A stretch of DNA of 34,845 nucleotides. It comes from CAZXMB01 sp964641715 (GTDB lineage: Bacteria; Desulfobacterota; BSN033; UBA1163). The stretch lies in the NCBI GenBank assembly GCA_964641715.1, contig CAZXMB010000005.1, positions 1 through 34,845 on the forward strand. Direction: 5' to 3'. The notes below the pieces were generated by a model that was not told where the DNA came from, ran no database searches, and saw nothing but the letters and a program-made list of their open reading frames with translations. Below are positions 14,235-22,312 of this stretch, one piece after another; position 1 is the first letter of the stretch, and every line of letters begins with the position of its first letter. The translations under genes and the position numbers were made by a program.

Positions 14235-14945
14235 ATGAAGGCTGATGCAGTCATCGTCTCTGCGGGGAAGGGCCAACGCTTTATGGAAGAGAAGAAGAAG
14301 CAATTCTTTTCCCTTGGCGGGAAGCCTATCCTCAGCCGCACCCTTGATTCCTTCGAAATCTGTCCGCTCATCCGTTCCATCCTCCTGGTCGTGGGGGAGG
14401 AGGATATGGATTATTGCCTGAAAGAAGTCATCGAACCCTATGCGTACCGGAAGATATCCCAGATCATCCCAGGAGGAAAGCGAAGGCAGGACTCTGTCAA
14501 AAATGGAATTGACGCTTTACCCGAGGATACAGAGATCGTCGTCATCCATGATGGCGTTCGACCCTTCGTGACCAGAGAGATGATTGAAATGTCCGTTCGA
14601 GGGGCAGTACGTTTTGGAGCGGTGATCATGGCCATGCCTGTCAAGGATACCATCAAGATGGTGAGTTCCGATGGTACCCTTCTCGAAACCCTGGAAAGGG
14701 AATCCCTCTGGCAGGCCCAGACTCCCCAAACCTTTAAAGTCCCACTCATCCGGGAGGCCTATCTCAAAGCCACCGAAGAGGGTTTTGCGGGAACGGATGA
14801 TGCCTCTCTCGTAGAGAGGCTGGGGGTCAAGGTTCATCTCCTTCCAGGTTCCTATACCAATATAAAAATCACCACTCAGGAGGATTGGATGTTAGCCAAT
14901 CTCTTCCTCAGGATGAAATCCAAAACAATGGGGGAGGAAGAATGA
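14235..14945 (+). CDS. ispD: 2-C-methyl-D-erythritol 4-phosphate cytidylyltransferase
   Basis: IspD makes CDP-methylerythritol from MEP and CTP in the non-mevalonate isoprenoid pathway. The 236-residue product begins MKADAVIVSAGKGQRFMEEKKKQF, the nucleotide-binding signature. It also has HDGVRPFVT, the AMPVKDTIK segment, TPQTF and GTDDASLVE, all conserved in IspD. ATG 14235, preceded by GGAG, fits the family. A longer frame from 14205 has an apparently strong binding site, but that purine run is the arm of a repeat, so it is not trusted. It overlaps ispF by 4 bases. Confidence 0.94.
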   Translation: MKADAVIVSAGKGQRFMEEKKKQFFSLGGKPILSRTLDSFEICPLIRSILLVVGEEDMDYCLKEVIEPYAYRKISQIIPGGKRRQDSVKNGIDALPEDTEIVVIHDGVRPFVTREMIEMSVRGAVRFGAVIMAMPVKDTIKMVSSDGTLLETLERESLWQAQTPQTFKVPLIREAYLKATEEGFAGTDDASLVERLGVKVHLLPGSYTNIKITTQEDWMLANLFLRMKSKTMGEEE

Positions 14946-15415
14946 GAGTGGGCTTTGGATACGATGTCCACCCCCTGGTTCCGAATCGACCGCTCATACT
15001 GGGAGGGGTTCGAATCCCTTATCTCCTTGGGCTACAGGGTTACTCCGATGCCGATGTCGTGCTCCATGCCATCGGTGATGCGCTTTTAGGAGCGATTGCA
15101 GAAGGGGATATTGGAAGGCATTTTCCGGACACCGATCCCCAGTATAGAAATATTCAGAGCACCCTCCTCTTGAAAAAAATCCTGATCAAGGTGAGGGAGA
15201 AGGGGTTTCATATCCTGAATATCGACACCACGATTGTGGCACAGAAACCCAAACTCTCTGAATTCGTCCCCAAGATGGCGAAAGAGATTGCGGGGGTCTT
15301 GGAAGTTGAAACCGGAAGAATCAATGTAAAGGCGACCACCACCGAAGGATTGGGGTTTGCTGGCAGGGGAGAAGGGATTGCCGCCTATGCGGTCGCCCTC
15401 GTGGATGAAAATTAA
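14942..15415 (+). CDS. ispF: 2-C-methyl-D-erythritol 2,4-cyclodiphosphate synthase
   Basis: IspF cyclises the CDP-ME 2-phosphate intermediate, releasing CMP. The 157-residue length is typical. Zinc ligands appear in GYDVHPL (D8, H10) and the conserved SDADVVLHAIGDALLGA segment (His near 42). HFPDTDPQY and the C-terminal KATTTEGLGFAGRGEGIAA complete the family pattern. The ATG overlaps the ispD stop (ATGA) with GGGGGAGG upstream, so the two are co-translated. These two enzymes flank IspE in the pathway, which is not in the window. Confidence 0.97.
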   Translation: MRVGFGYDVHPLVPNRPLILGGVRIPYLLGLQGYSDADVVLHAIGDALLGAIAEGDIGRHFPDTDPQYRNIQSTLLLKKILIKVREKGFHILNIDTTIVAQKPKLSEFVPKMAKEIAGVLEVETGRINVKATTTEGLGFAGRGEGIAAYAVALVDEN

Positions 15416-15600
15416 CTAAAATTCGAAGCACGAAATCCGAATTTTGAAACAAGCACAAATGTTCTAAATACAAATGACCGAAATAAAATGAATGTTTTGG
15501 AAATTGGGAAATTTGAATTTAGGATTTGTTTCGGATTGGTCCGAAATGGACGCTTCGCCCGATATTCAGATTTCGGATTTAGTCCCATTTGATAAGGACC
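15416..15600 (-). repeat. Dispersed AT-rich repeat, copy A
   Basis: The ispF-gltX gap is filled by AT-rich sequence with many short GAAAT/TTCGGATTT-type motifs. Read on the minus strand it contains TTTCGGTCATT, then ATTTG and GTGCTTG in the same order as in the sequence at 33187-33355 on the plus strand. The two copies are diverged and oppositely oriented. No conserved ORF is present. Confidence 0.6.
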
Positions 15601-15604
15601 CCAA

Positions 15605-17050
15605 ATGATTCCATCTGTAAGAGTTCGCTTTGCTCCGGCTCCCACCGGACTCCTCCACATCGGAAATGCCCGAACCGCCCTCTTCAACTACCTCTTTGCA
15701 AAACGAGAAAAAGGGAGTTTCATCCTCAGGATCGAAGATACCGATACGGAGCGTTCGAACGATGCCTCCATGGAAGCCATCCTGAAAGACCTCCATTGGT
15801 TAGGGATTCAGTGGGACGAGGGCCCTGACGGAGGGGGGAAGGATGGTCCTTATCGCCAATCCCAGCGCCTGAACCTCTATCGTGATTATGCAGACCAGTT
15901 GCTCAGAGAGGGGAAGGCCTATCGATGTTTTTGTTCGACTGAAAGGCTTGAGTTTCTTCGGAAAGAACAACTCTCCAAAGGGATGATGCCGAGATATGAC
16001 GGGAAGTGCCGTTTTCTTTCCGGACAAGAGATTTCAAAAATGGAATCCGAAGGGATGAAGCCCGTGGTGAGATTTCAGGTGGGCAAGGGGACGATCGTTT
16101 TTGAAGACCTCATCCATGGGAGGATGAGTTTTGATTCAAGCGGGATCGGGGATTTCATCATCGTCCGCTCGGACGGAGTGGCCGCCTATAATTTTGCCTG
16201 CGTGATCGATGATCATCTGATGCATATCACCCATGTCATCCGGGGAGATGACCATCTCTCCAATACCCCCAGGCAGGTCCTCCTCTATCAAGCCTTCGGG
16301 TGGTCACCTCCTCTTTTCGCTCATCACCCTCTTATCCTCGGTCCTGACCGTTCTCCATTAAGCAAACGCCATGGTGCCACGGCGGTTTCGCAATACCGGG
16401 AGGAAGGGTTTCTCCCCGAAGCCCTTCTGAACTACCTCATCCTCTTAGGCTGGACCCCTTCCTCCAGGGAAGAGATCCTGACCCTGGAAAAGATCGGTGA
16501 GGAATTCTACCTCTCCTCTCTTTCGAAAAATGCTCCCCTCCACTCACGAAAGAAATTGGAGTGGTTGAACAGCCACTATATCAGGGGGACCGAAGAGGAC
16601 CGGCTTTTGACACTGCTGACCCCCTATTTTGCAAAGGCCGGGTTAAAGGTGGACCAATTTGATCGGGACTATTTAACCCGGGTCTCTTCACTTCTGAAAG
16701 AAAATCTGGTGGTCCTTTCCCAGACAGAGGAATATCTGGGTATCTTCTTTGATGAAAAATTCTCTTTTGATGAGGGAGCAAAGTCTGTCCTTTGTGATTC
16801 CGAAAACCGGGAGGTCCTCGAGGCTATCCTGAGAGTATTGGAGGGGGCGGCCGCGGCAGGGGAAGATACCTGGACCTCACTCTTATCCCGATTCGAAGAG
16901 AAGACGGGCCGGAAGGGAAAATCCCTTTACGCCCCGCTTCGGGCAGCAATCACCGGAAAGATGAAAGGCCCTGAGTTGGCTAAGGTCTTTCCCCTTCTCG
17001 GAAAAGAGAGAATGATCAAGCGTCTGAAGAGCGCTTTAAAGATATCCTGA
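15605..17050 (+). CDS. gltX: Glutamate--tRNA ligase
   Basis: The 481-residue class I synthetase charges tRNA(Glu). The HIGH-type motif is PTGLLHIGNAR (residues about 9-19) and the KMSKS-type motif is PLSKRHGA near 251-258. The DTDTERS and VIRGDDHLSNTPRQ segments are characteristic of GluRS. A helical anticodon-binding domain occupies the last 150 residues. The start ATG 15605 is directly downstream of the dispersed repeat and lacks a clear Shine-Dalgarno sequence. It may be discriminating or also charge tRNA(Gln); the sequence does not tell. It is followed after 23 bases by cysS. Confidence 0.96.
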   Translation: MIPSVRVRFAPAPTGLLHIGNARTALFNYLFAKREKGSFILRIEDTDTERSNDASMEAILKDLHWLGIQWDEGPDGGGKDGPYRQSQRLNLYRDYADQLLREGKAYRCFCSTERLEFLRKEQLSKGMMPRYDGKCRFLSGQEISKMESEGMKPVVRFQVGKGTIVFEDLIHGRMSFDSSGIGDFIIVRSDGVAAYNFACVIDDHLMHITHVIRGDDHLSNTPRQVLLYQAFGWSPPLFAHHPLILGPDRSPLSKRHGATAVSQYREEGFLPEALLNYLILLGWTPSSREEILTLEKIGEEFYLSSLSKNAPLHSRKKLEWLNSHYIRGTEEDRLLTLLTPYFAKAGLKVDQFDRDYLTRVSSLLKENLVVLSQTEEYLGIFFDEKFSFDEGAKSVLCDSENREVLEAILRVLEGAAAAGEDTWTSLLSRFEEKTGRKGKSLYAPLRAAITGKMKGPELAKVFPLLGKERMIKRLKSALKIS

Positions 17051-17073
17051 TCATCGATCGGGGGCAAAAACCC

Positions 17074-18546
17074 ATGGCTCTTCGCATCTACAATACCCTT
17101 TCCGGCAAAAAAGAGGATTTCATTTCCCTTCAGGGGAAAAGGATCGGGATGTATGCCTGCGGGGTGACGGTCTATGACCTCTGTCATATCGGTCACGCCA
17201 GATCAGCGATCGTCTTCGATACGATCTACCGATACCTCCGGTACCGTGGATATGAGGTTACTTTCGTTCGAAACTTCACCGATATTGACGATAAGATCAT
17301 CAAAAGGGCAAATGAAGAGGGCGTGGATTGTAAAACGATCGCCGAGAAGTATATCGGCGAATTTCATCTCGACATGGGAAGGCTCGGTCTGGAGAGGCCG
17401 TCGGCCGAACCCAGAGCCACCGAACACATTTCTGAAATGATTGGCCTAATCTCCGTCCTCCTTGAGAAAGGCTATGCCTATCAGAGGGAAGGGGATGTCT
17501 TTTATTCGGTTGAAAAATTCAAAGACTATGGGAAACTCTCCAAAAGGAATTTGGAGGAGATGCAGGCCGGTGCCCGGGTGGAGATTGATGAGAAGAAGGA
17601 AAACCCTCTCGACTTCGCCCTCTGGAAGGCCAGTAAACCCGGAGAACCCTCCTGGGAGAGCCCCTGGGGGAAAGGAAGGCCGGGCTGGCATATCGAATGC
17701 TCCGTGATGAGCCAGAAATATTTGGGTGAGACCCTGGACATCCATGGCGGCGGAAAAGACCTCATCTTCCCACACCATGAAAATGAGATTGCCCAGTCTG
17801 AAGCGGCCACCGGAAAACCCTTTGCCCGCTACTGGATCCACAATGGCTTTGTCAACCTGAACAAAGAGAAGATGTCCAAATCCCTTGGAAACATCCTGAC
17901 GATTAAGGAAATCCTCAAGGACTGGCACCCCGAGGTCCTCCGGCTCTTTTTCCTTTCCCACCATTACCGGAGTCCGGTGGATTATTCGGATGATAGTTTT
18001 AACGAGGCCAAATCAGGATTGGATCGGTTTTATACGACTCTCCGCGCCGTTCAGGGAGAGTTAAAAAGACCTGCACTCCCCAAGAAGAAAATAGATTCTC
18101 ATGTGATGGATGACTCCCGGAAGGCCATCGAATCCTTTCAGACCCGGTTTGAAGAGGCAATGGATGACGATTTCAATACGGCCCAGGCCCTCGGACACTT
18201 CTATGACCTCCAGACACAATTAAATAGCCTTTTGACTCTTTCAAAAAACCAGCCTACTGAAGAGATGGTTGTTCTATTTCAAAAGGGACTCGATGCCTTT
18301 TCAAAAATGGGCTGGGTCTTCGGGTTATTCAGGAATGACCCGCAGGCCTATTTAAACGAACAGAAAAGAGCAGGGCTTAAGAAAATGGGTATCTCTGAGG
18401 AGGAAATTATCAGGCTCATTGATGAAAGAGATGGAGCCCGGAGGGAAAAGGACTGGAAGAAGGCTGACGAAATCCGGAATCATCTCCTTTCAAAAGGAAT
18501 TGCCTTGGAGGATACGTCCTCCGGAACAGGCTGGAAAATCAAATAA
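17074..18546 (+). CDS. cysS: Cysteine--tRNA ligase
   Basis: The 490-residue class I synthetase activates cysteine using a zinc ion for selectivity. It shows YACGVTVYDLCHIGHAR (zinc Cys28 and HIGH motif), FVRNFTDIDDKII, GWHIECSVMS, HGGGKDLIFPHHENEIAQSEA (zinc His/Cys region) and KMSKSLGN near 266-273. The C-terminal anticodon-binding domain ends normally. It lies 23 bases after gltX in the same orientation. The gltX-cysS and ispD-ispF arrangement is a frequent cluster in bacteria. Confidence 0.97.
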   Translation: MALRIYNTLSGKKEDFISLQGKRIGMYACGVTVYDLCHIGHARSAIVFDTIYRYLRYRGYEVTFVRNFTDIDDKIIKRANEEGVDCKTIAEKYIGEFHLDMGRLGLERPSAEPRATEHISEMIGLISVLLEKGYAYQREGDVFYSVEKFKDYGKLSKRNLEEMQAGARVEIDEKKENPLDFALWKASKPGEPSWESPWGKGRPGWHIECSVMSQKYLGETLDIHGGGKDLIFPHHENEIAQSEAATGKPFARYWIHNGFVNLNKEKMSKSLGNILTIKEILKDWHPEVLRLFFLSHHYRSPVDYSDDSFNEAKSGLDRFYTTLRAVQGELKRPALPKKKIDSHVMDDSRKAIESFQTRFEEAMDDDFNTAQALGHFYDLQTQLNSLLTLSKNQPTEEMVVLFQKGLDAFSKMGWVFGLFRNDPQAYLNEQKRAGLKKMGISEEEIIRLIDERDGARREKDWKKADEIRNHLLSKGIALEDTSSGTGWKIK

Positions 18547-18608
18547 GGTCAGTCGAATTTTTTTGAAACCCGCTACTCCATCATTCCATGATCCCTGTTG
18601 CAGGGAGG

Positions 18609-18725
18609 TTATTCTCTTTTTAACCACCGGATCAATGCGTTCACCTGGGTGGTGAGATAGGAGACCATGATGATGAGGATCACTAAAAGAAATGTGTTCG
18701 TATTAACAATCCACAGGATATTCAT
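18609..18725 (-). CDS. Small membrane protein, 38 residues, overlapping the epimerase gene
   Basis: The ORF begins MNILWIVNTNTFLLVILIIM and ends LIRWLKRE with TAA at 18611-18609. It has one hydrophobic segment (about residues 11-25) and an amphipathic basic C-terminal helix. A strong ribosome binding site, GAGGAGGAAGAG, directly precedes the ATG and lies inside the end of the epimerase gene. The two genes overlap by 23 bases, which suggests translational coupling. No family is recognised. It could be a subunit or regulator of the epimerase/MFS unit or a generic small membrane protein. Confidence 0.6.
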   Translation of the reverse strand: MNILWIVNTNTFLLVILIIMVSYLTTQVNALIRWLKRE

Positions 18726-19698
18726 CTCTTCCTCCTCTTCTCGAATCAGCCTTATACCAATCGACGAATCGTTTAATCCCCTCCTCGATTTTAACTCGGG
18801 GTTGATATCCTAACATCCGGCTCGCCTTCCGGATGTCGGCATAGGTCACCGTGACATCTCCCTGCTGGGGTTCTAACCTTTGAATCCTCGCCTTTTTCCC
18901 GAGGGCCTCCTCGATCAGCCGGATCAATTCCATGAGGGAGGTGGTCCGGGATTCTCCGAGATTATAAACCTCAAAGCCTTTGTGATGACCGAGCACAGCC
19001 ATCATCCCATCGATGAGGTCATCGATATAGGTATAATCCCTCCGTGAAGAGCCATCGCCATACATTGGAATCTCCTCGCCATGATCCGTCAGCCGGGTGA
19101 ATTTGTGGATCGCCATTTCGGGCCTCTGCCCGGGGCCATAAGCCGTAAAGATCCGGAGACAGGACATCTCCATTTGATAGAGGTGGTGGTAGCAATAGCA
19201 GAGAAGTTCTCCGGCCCTTTTGGTGATTCCATAGGGAGAGATGGGATGAATGTTCAAATCCTCCTCGGAGAAGGGAACCCTCTGATTCTCTCCATAGACA
19301 GAAGAGGAGGAAGCAAAGATGAACTTCTTGACCCCGAACTCCCTGCAGGCCTCCAGGAGAAGAATGGTCCCCCGCAGATTGACATCTTCATAAAGTTGAG
19401 GATCGGCAATGGAGGGCCTTACCCCGGCTCTGGCCGCCAGGTGAAAAACGATATCGATCGGATATTTTTTGAAGGCCTCCTGAAGGTGTCCACGGTTCCT
19501 GATATCCCCGGTGATCAGGGTGAACGGGTCCGGATATTTTTTGGTGATTTCTTTTACATTTCTGATTTTGATCTCGGGGTCGTAAAAGGAATCAAAGTTA
19601 TCGAAACAAATCACGCGGGCCCCTTCCCTGAGAAGACGTCCGCAGAGATGGGAACCGATGAACCCTGCGCCTCCAGTGACCAGAATGGTGCTCATCAT
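18703..19698 (-). CDS. NAD-dependent sugar-nucleotide epimerase, UDP-glucuronate/UDP-glucose 4-epimerase-like
   Basis: The 331-residue extended SDR protein has the NAD motif TGGAGFIGSH (8-17) and FDNFDSFYDPEIK, typical of UDP-glucuronate 4-epimerases. It also has HLAARAGVRPS, SSSSVYG and the catalytic YGITK (Tyr and Lys). The substrate is likely a UDP-hexose or UDP-hexuronate feeding surface polysaccharide; which one cannot be decided here. The start follows immediately after the TAA of the MFS gene (TAAATGATG) with a G-run as binding site. The C-terminal tail beyond FVDWYK is arginine/glycine-rich and overlaps the small membrane protein ORF. Confidence 0.88.
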   Translation of the reverse strand: MMSTILVTGGAGFIGSHLCGRLLREGARVICFDNFDSFYDPEIKIRNVKEITKKYPDPFTLITGDIRNRGHLQEAFKKYPIDIVFHLAARAGVRPSIADPQLYEDVNLRGTILLLEACREFGVKKFIFASSSSVYGENQRVPFSEEDLNIHPISPYGITKRAGELLCYCYHHLYQMEMSCLRIFTAYGPGQRPEMAIHKFTRLTDHGEEIPMYGDGSSRRDYTYIDDLIDGMMAVLGHHKGFEVYNLGESRTTSLMELIRLIEEALGKKARIQRLEPQQGDVTVTYADIRKASRMLGYQPRVKIEEGIKRFVDWYKADSRRGGRDEYPVDC

Positions 19699-20877
19699 TT
19701 AGCCCCCCTGTTTTTTTTCAAGAGGATATTTAAGCCATAAGCCCAGAACGAATGCAATTAAGGGTAAGGCAAAGATCGCTTTAATGGCCATGGGTACTCC
19801 CCAGGCATCTGCGATTGTTCCAAGGAGGGTGACACCGGTTCCTCCCGCACTCATGGTAAACCCGACCAACATCCCTGAGGCCATCCCCAAGTTTTGGGGG
19901 AGGATTGTCTGGGCCATCACAGTGGTGAGCGCAAAGGTGGAGATCAATACCATTCCTGAAATGCCTAAAAGGATGAAACTCATCAAGCCACTGCTGTTAT
20001 AGAAAAGCAGGAGAAGGGGAAAGGAGAGTAAGAGGGTGATTAATAGAAATCGTTTATGTCCCATTCGGTCTGCTAAGGGAGCGCCCAGGAGAGTTCCCAG
20101 GGCTCCGGAGAGGAGAAAGGTTGAAACGAGCTTCCCGGCATAGAGCGGATTCCCTTTGAGGTAATTGATGTAATAAAAGGGGATGTAAGTGGCCAGGCCA
20201 AATTGGGTTGTTGCTCTCACCGTGGCAATGGCAATGAGAAGAAAGAAAGATTTCTTTTGATCCTTAGAAAGAGGTGCCCTGGATACCTTCCCCGTTTCTC
20301 TGTGGGCGGATTCGACCGGAGTCCTAAGCATCGGCATATTCAGGAACAGGATGATTCCGATCAGGATCCCCGGGGGAAGCAGTCCGAGGGTTCCCTTGAT
20401 GCTGAAAAAAGTGAGAAGGGTAAGGCCGAGGATCGGACCCAGGGCTATTCCTAAATTACCGCCCACTGCAAAAATGGACATTCCCGTTGCCTTTCTCTCT
20501 CCGGTGAAGAAGTAAGCGGTCTTAAACCCTTCGGGATGGAAGGCGGCAATCCCGCTTCCACTGATCATGACAAAGAGGAGGACCAGAGGGTAACTCGACA
20601 TGAACCCCGTGAGGGACATGCCCAAACAGGCGATGAAGGGAGCCAATGGGAGGAACCACCCGATCGGGCGCCTGTCGGAGAGGTGTCCGAAGAGGGGTTG
20701 GATAATCGAGGAGGTCAGGTTGGCCGAAAGAAGAATGGCACCCGAGAGGGTATAGGAGAGGTTCAGGGCCTCTTTGAAAAAAGGGAGGATCGCGGGAAGG
20801 GACCCCTGGTTGAGGTCCGTTACGAAATGAGAAACGCTGAGAATGGCGAGCGCCTTCTTGTTGATCTTTCCTGCCAT
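19699..20877 (-). CDS. MFS transporter, fosmidomycin-resistance (Fsr)-like
   Basis: The 392-residue product has about twelve hydrophobic helices. The N-terminus SVSHFVTDLNQGSLPAILPFFKEALNLSYTLSGAIL and the following QPLFGHLSDRRPIGWF are characteristic of the Fsr branch of the major facilitator superfamily. FHPEGFKTAYFF and GNLGIALGPILG fit the same family. Family members export fosmidomycin, an inhibitor of the MEP-pathway enzyme Dxr, but most homologues have unknown substrates. It is the first gene of a leftward unit with the epimerase and the small membrane protein, behind a good promoter. Confidence 0.85.
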   Translation of the reverse strand: MAGKINKKALAILSVSHFVTDLNQGSLPAILPFFKEALNLSYTLSGAILLSANLTSSIIQPLFGHLSDRRPIGWFLPLAPFIACLGMSLTGFMSSYPLVLLFVMISGSGIAAFHPEGFKTAYFFTGERKATGMSIFAVGGNLGIALGPILGLTLLTFFSIKGTLGLLPPGILIGIILFLNMPMLRTPVESAHRETGKVSRAPLSKDQKKSFFLLIAIATVRATTQFGLATYIPFYYINYLKGNPLYAGKLVSTFLLSGALGTLLGAPLADRMGHKRFLLITLLLSFPLLLLFYNSSGLMSFILLGISGMVLISTFALTTVMAQTILPQNLGMASGMLVGFTMSAGGTGVTLLGTIADAWGVPMAIKAIFALPLIAFVLGLWLKYPLEKKQGG

Positions 20878-20896
20878 TTCCTCTTACCGGAGTCTC

Positions 20897-20926
20897 ATTA
20901 TCAATGATCGGAAAACTCCTTGTCAA
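20897..20926 (-). promoter_or_regulatory. Sigma70-type promoter for the MFS-epimerase unit
   Basis: On the minus strand TTGACA (20926-20921) is followed after 18 bases by GATAAT (20902-20897). Predicted transcription start is near 20890, about 13 bases before the MFS ATG at 20877. Confidence 0.6.
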
Positions 20927-21006
20927 ATGGTATTTACCAAAGAGGTGCCACCATGGTCTGGTGCGGCGCTCGGTGCCGGGGGAAGTTACAAGATTGCCAG
21001 GTGCAA

Positions 21007-21035
21007 TAGACATTTGGCCATTTTTTGATTATGAT
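21007..21035 (+). promoter_or_regulatory. Sigma70-type promoter for cooC
   Basis: TAGACA (21007-21012) and TATGAT (21030-21035), each 5 of 6 to consensus, are 17 bases apart. The predicted start near 21042 leaves about 11 bases before the ATG at 21053, which has AGGAGG upstream. Confidence 0.58.
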
Positions 21036-21052
21036 AGCAATAGGAGGCGAGG

Positions 21053-21826
21053 ATGAAGATTGCGATTTCCGGGAAGGGCGGAGTTGGAAAGACCACACTG
21101 GCAGGTGTGATGGCCCGTCTGTTGGCTGCGGAGGGGAAGAAGGTTCTTGCCATTGATGCCGATCCGGATTCGAACCTGGCATCCGCCATCGGTCTCCCCA
21201 GAGAAGTTTCAGCCAAACTCTCTCCGATCGCCTCCATGACTTCCCTGATCGAGGAGAGGACAGGAGCGAAAAAGGGGTCATTTGGCTCCATGTTCAAACT
21301 CAATCCAAAGGTGGATGATATTCCCGATGAATTGGGTGTGACTTACCAGGGCGTGAGACTTCTCCTTTTGGGGTGTATCCCCCAGGGAGGAGGAGGTTGC
21401 TTCTGCCCTGAAAATGTACTCCTGAAGAATCTGGTTCGTCATATTCTGGTTCAGCGGGAGGAGGCCCTGATCATTGATATGGAAGCGGGTCTGGAGCATC
21501 TGGGAAGAGGGAGCACAGGTTATGTGGATGGACTTCTCATTGTGGTCGAACCGGGTCAAAGGGCGATCAACACCGCCAGGCAGATCAGGAAACTGGGGGA
21601 GGATTTGAATATCAAGAAGATGATGATTGTTGGAAACAAGATCAATTCGGAACAGGACCGGAAAATGATCGAAGAGAACCTTGCCGATTTTCCGGTTTTA
21701 GGGCATATGAGGTTTAATCCCAAGGTCCTTGAGGCCGACCGGGAGGGAAAGTCCCCTTATGATCTTGACGATCAGGTCAAAGAAGAGGTAAGGGTTATCC
21801 TTCGAGAGTTAGAAAAGAGGATATGA
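21053..21826 (+). CDS. cooC: CooC-type nickel-insertion ATPase for carbon monoxide dehydrogenase
   Basis: The 257-residue MinD/ArsA-type P-loop ATPase has the deviant Walker A GKGGVGKT (7-14, signature lysine K8) and AIDADPDSNLA. It also has a CxC motif at C116-C118 in GGGGCFCPEN. In CooC1 the CxC pair at the dimer interface binds metal, and the protein helps place nickel in the CODH C-cluster. IIDMEAGLEHLGRG and VVEPGQRAINTA are also typical. No CODH/ACS genes are nearby, so this is an orphan accessory gene; related ATPases may serve acetyl-CoA synthase (AcsF). It starts at ATG 21053 with AGGAGGCGAGG. Confidence 0.88.
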   Translation: MKIAISGKGGVGKTTLAGVMARLLAAEGKKVLAIDADPDSNLASAIGLPREVSAKLSPIASMTSLIEERTGAKKGSFGSMFKLNPKVDDIPDELGVTYQGVRLLLLGCIPQGGGGCFCPENVLLKNLVRHILVQREEALIIDMEAGLEHLGRGSTGYVDGLLIVVEPGQRAINTARQIRKLGEDLNIKKMMIVGNKINSEQDRKMIEENLADFPVLGHMRFNPKVLEADREGKSPYDLDDQVKEEVRVILRELEKRI

Positions 21827-21830
21827 AAAG

Positions 21831-22258
21831 TTGTCATTAGGAGGAGTTACTCTCCTGTCATTGCGAGGGGACAAAGTCCCCGAAGCAATCTCTTTGGCTC
21901 GGAGCATGCTCCATAATCTCTTCTACGAAGTTTTATGGAGGAAAAACAATATTATGTTTATATTATGACGAATAAAAAGAATACAGTCCTTTACACGGGT
22001 ATCACCAACGATTTAAAGAGAAGAGTTTATGAACATAAAGCAAAGTTAGTAGAGGGCTTTACCAAGAGATACAATATCAGTAAATTGGTCTATTACGAAG
22101 TATCACGGGATGTAGAAAGTGCCATTTTAAGAGAGAAACGGATTAAAGGGGGCTCTCGGGCAAAGAAAATAAGATTGATTAACAGCATCAACCTTGAATG
22201 GAAAGATCTTTATAACGACTTATAGCAGGATTGCTTCGCCTTCGGCTCGCAATGACAA
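21831..22258. mobile_element. Inverted-repeat cassette carrying a GIY-YIG gene
   Basis: TTGTCATT (21831-21838) and AATGACAA (22251-22258) mark possible outer ends. Inside, TGTCATTGCGAG (21856-21867) with CGAAGCAATC (21881-21890) is mirrored by GATTGCTTCG (22229-22238) with CTCGCAATGACA (22246-22257). The left unit also holds the hairpin GGGGAC-AAA-GTCCCC (21867-21881) and the palindrome GGAGCATGCTCC (21901-21912). The GTCATTGCGAG motif is a widespread bacterial interspersed repeat. No target duplication is obvious. Confidence 0.65.
21935..22225 (+). CDS. GIY-YIG nuclease domain protein of the short UPF0213-like type
   Basis: The 96-residue protein is a single GIY-YIG domain: YYVYIMTNKKNTVLYTGITNDLKRRVYEHK holds the GIY and YIG strands and the catalytic Arg. 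The glutamate in AILREKRIKGG is the expected metal ligand. These short proteins are common next to interspersed repeats, and their function is unknown; mobility or repair roles have been suggested. The gene is visibly more AT-rich than its neighbours, has no clear ribosome binding site and sits between inverted GTCATTGCGAG repeats, all signs of an inserted cassette. It is unrelated to UvrC apart from sharing the domain type. Confidence 0.88.
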   Translation: MEEKQYYVYIMTNKKNTVLYTGITNDLKRRVYEHKAKLVEGFTKRYNISKLVYYEVSRDVESAILREKRIKGGSRAKKIRLINSINLEWKDLYNDL

Positions 22259-22312
22259 TTAAAGAATGAGATTTTTCTTATGGTCCGTACGCTATTCGTT
22301 TGGTCTTGAATT

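Noticed and set aside
15416..15604. T-box or other tRNA-sensing leader upstream of gltX
   Set aside because: No T-box core motif or terminator is visible; the sequence is accounted for by the dispersed repeat.
18593..18605. CCCTG-TTG-CAGGG hairpin after cysS as terminator
   Set aside because: The stem is only five pairs and the nearest T-run is about ten bases away; evidence too weak to list.
22307..22309. Selenocysteine or altered-code reading of the plsC TGA
   Set aside because: TGA is used as a normal stop by other genes here (birA, ispD, glyS), the position is not catalytic, and the context is a hydrophobic N-terminus where Trp is more likely.
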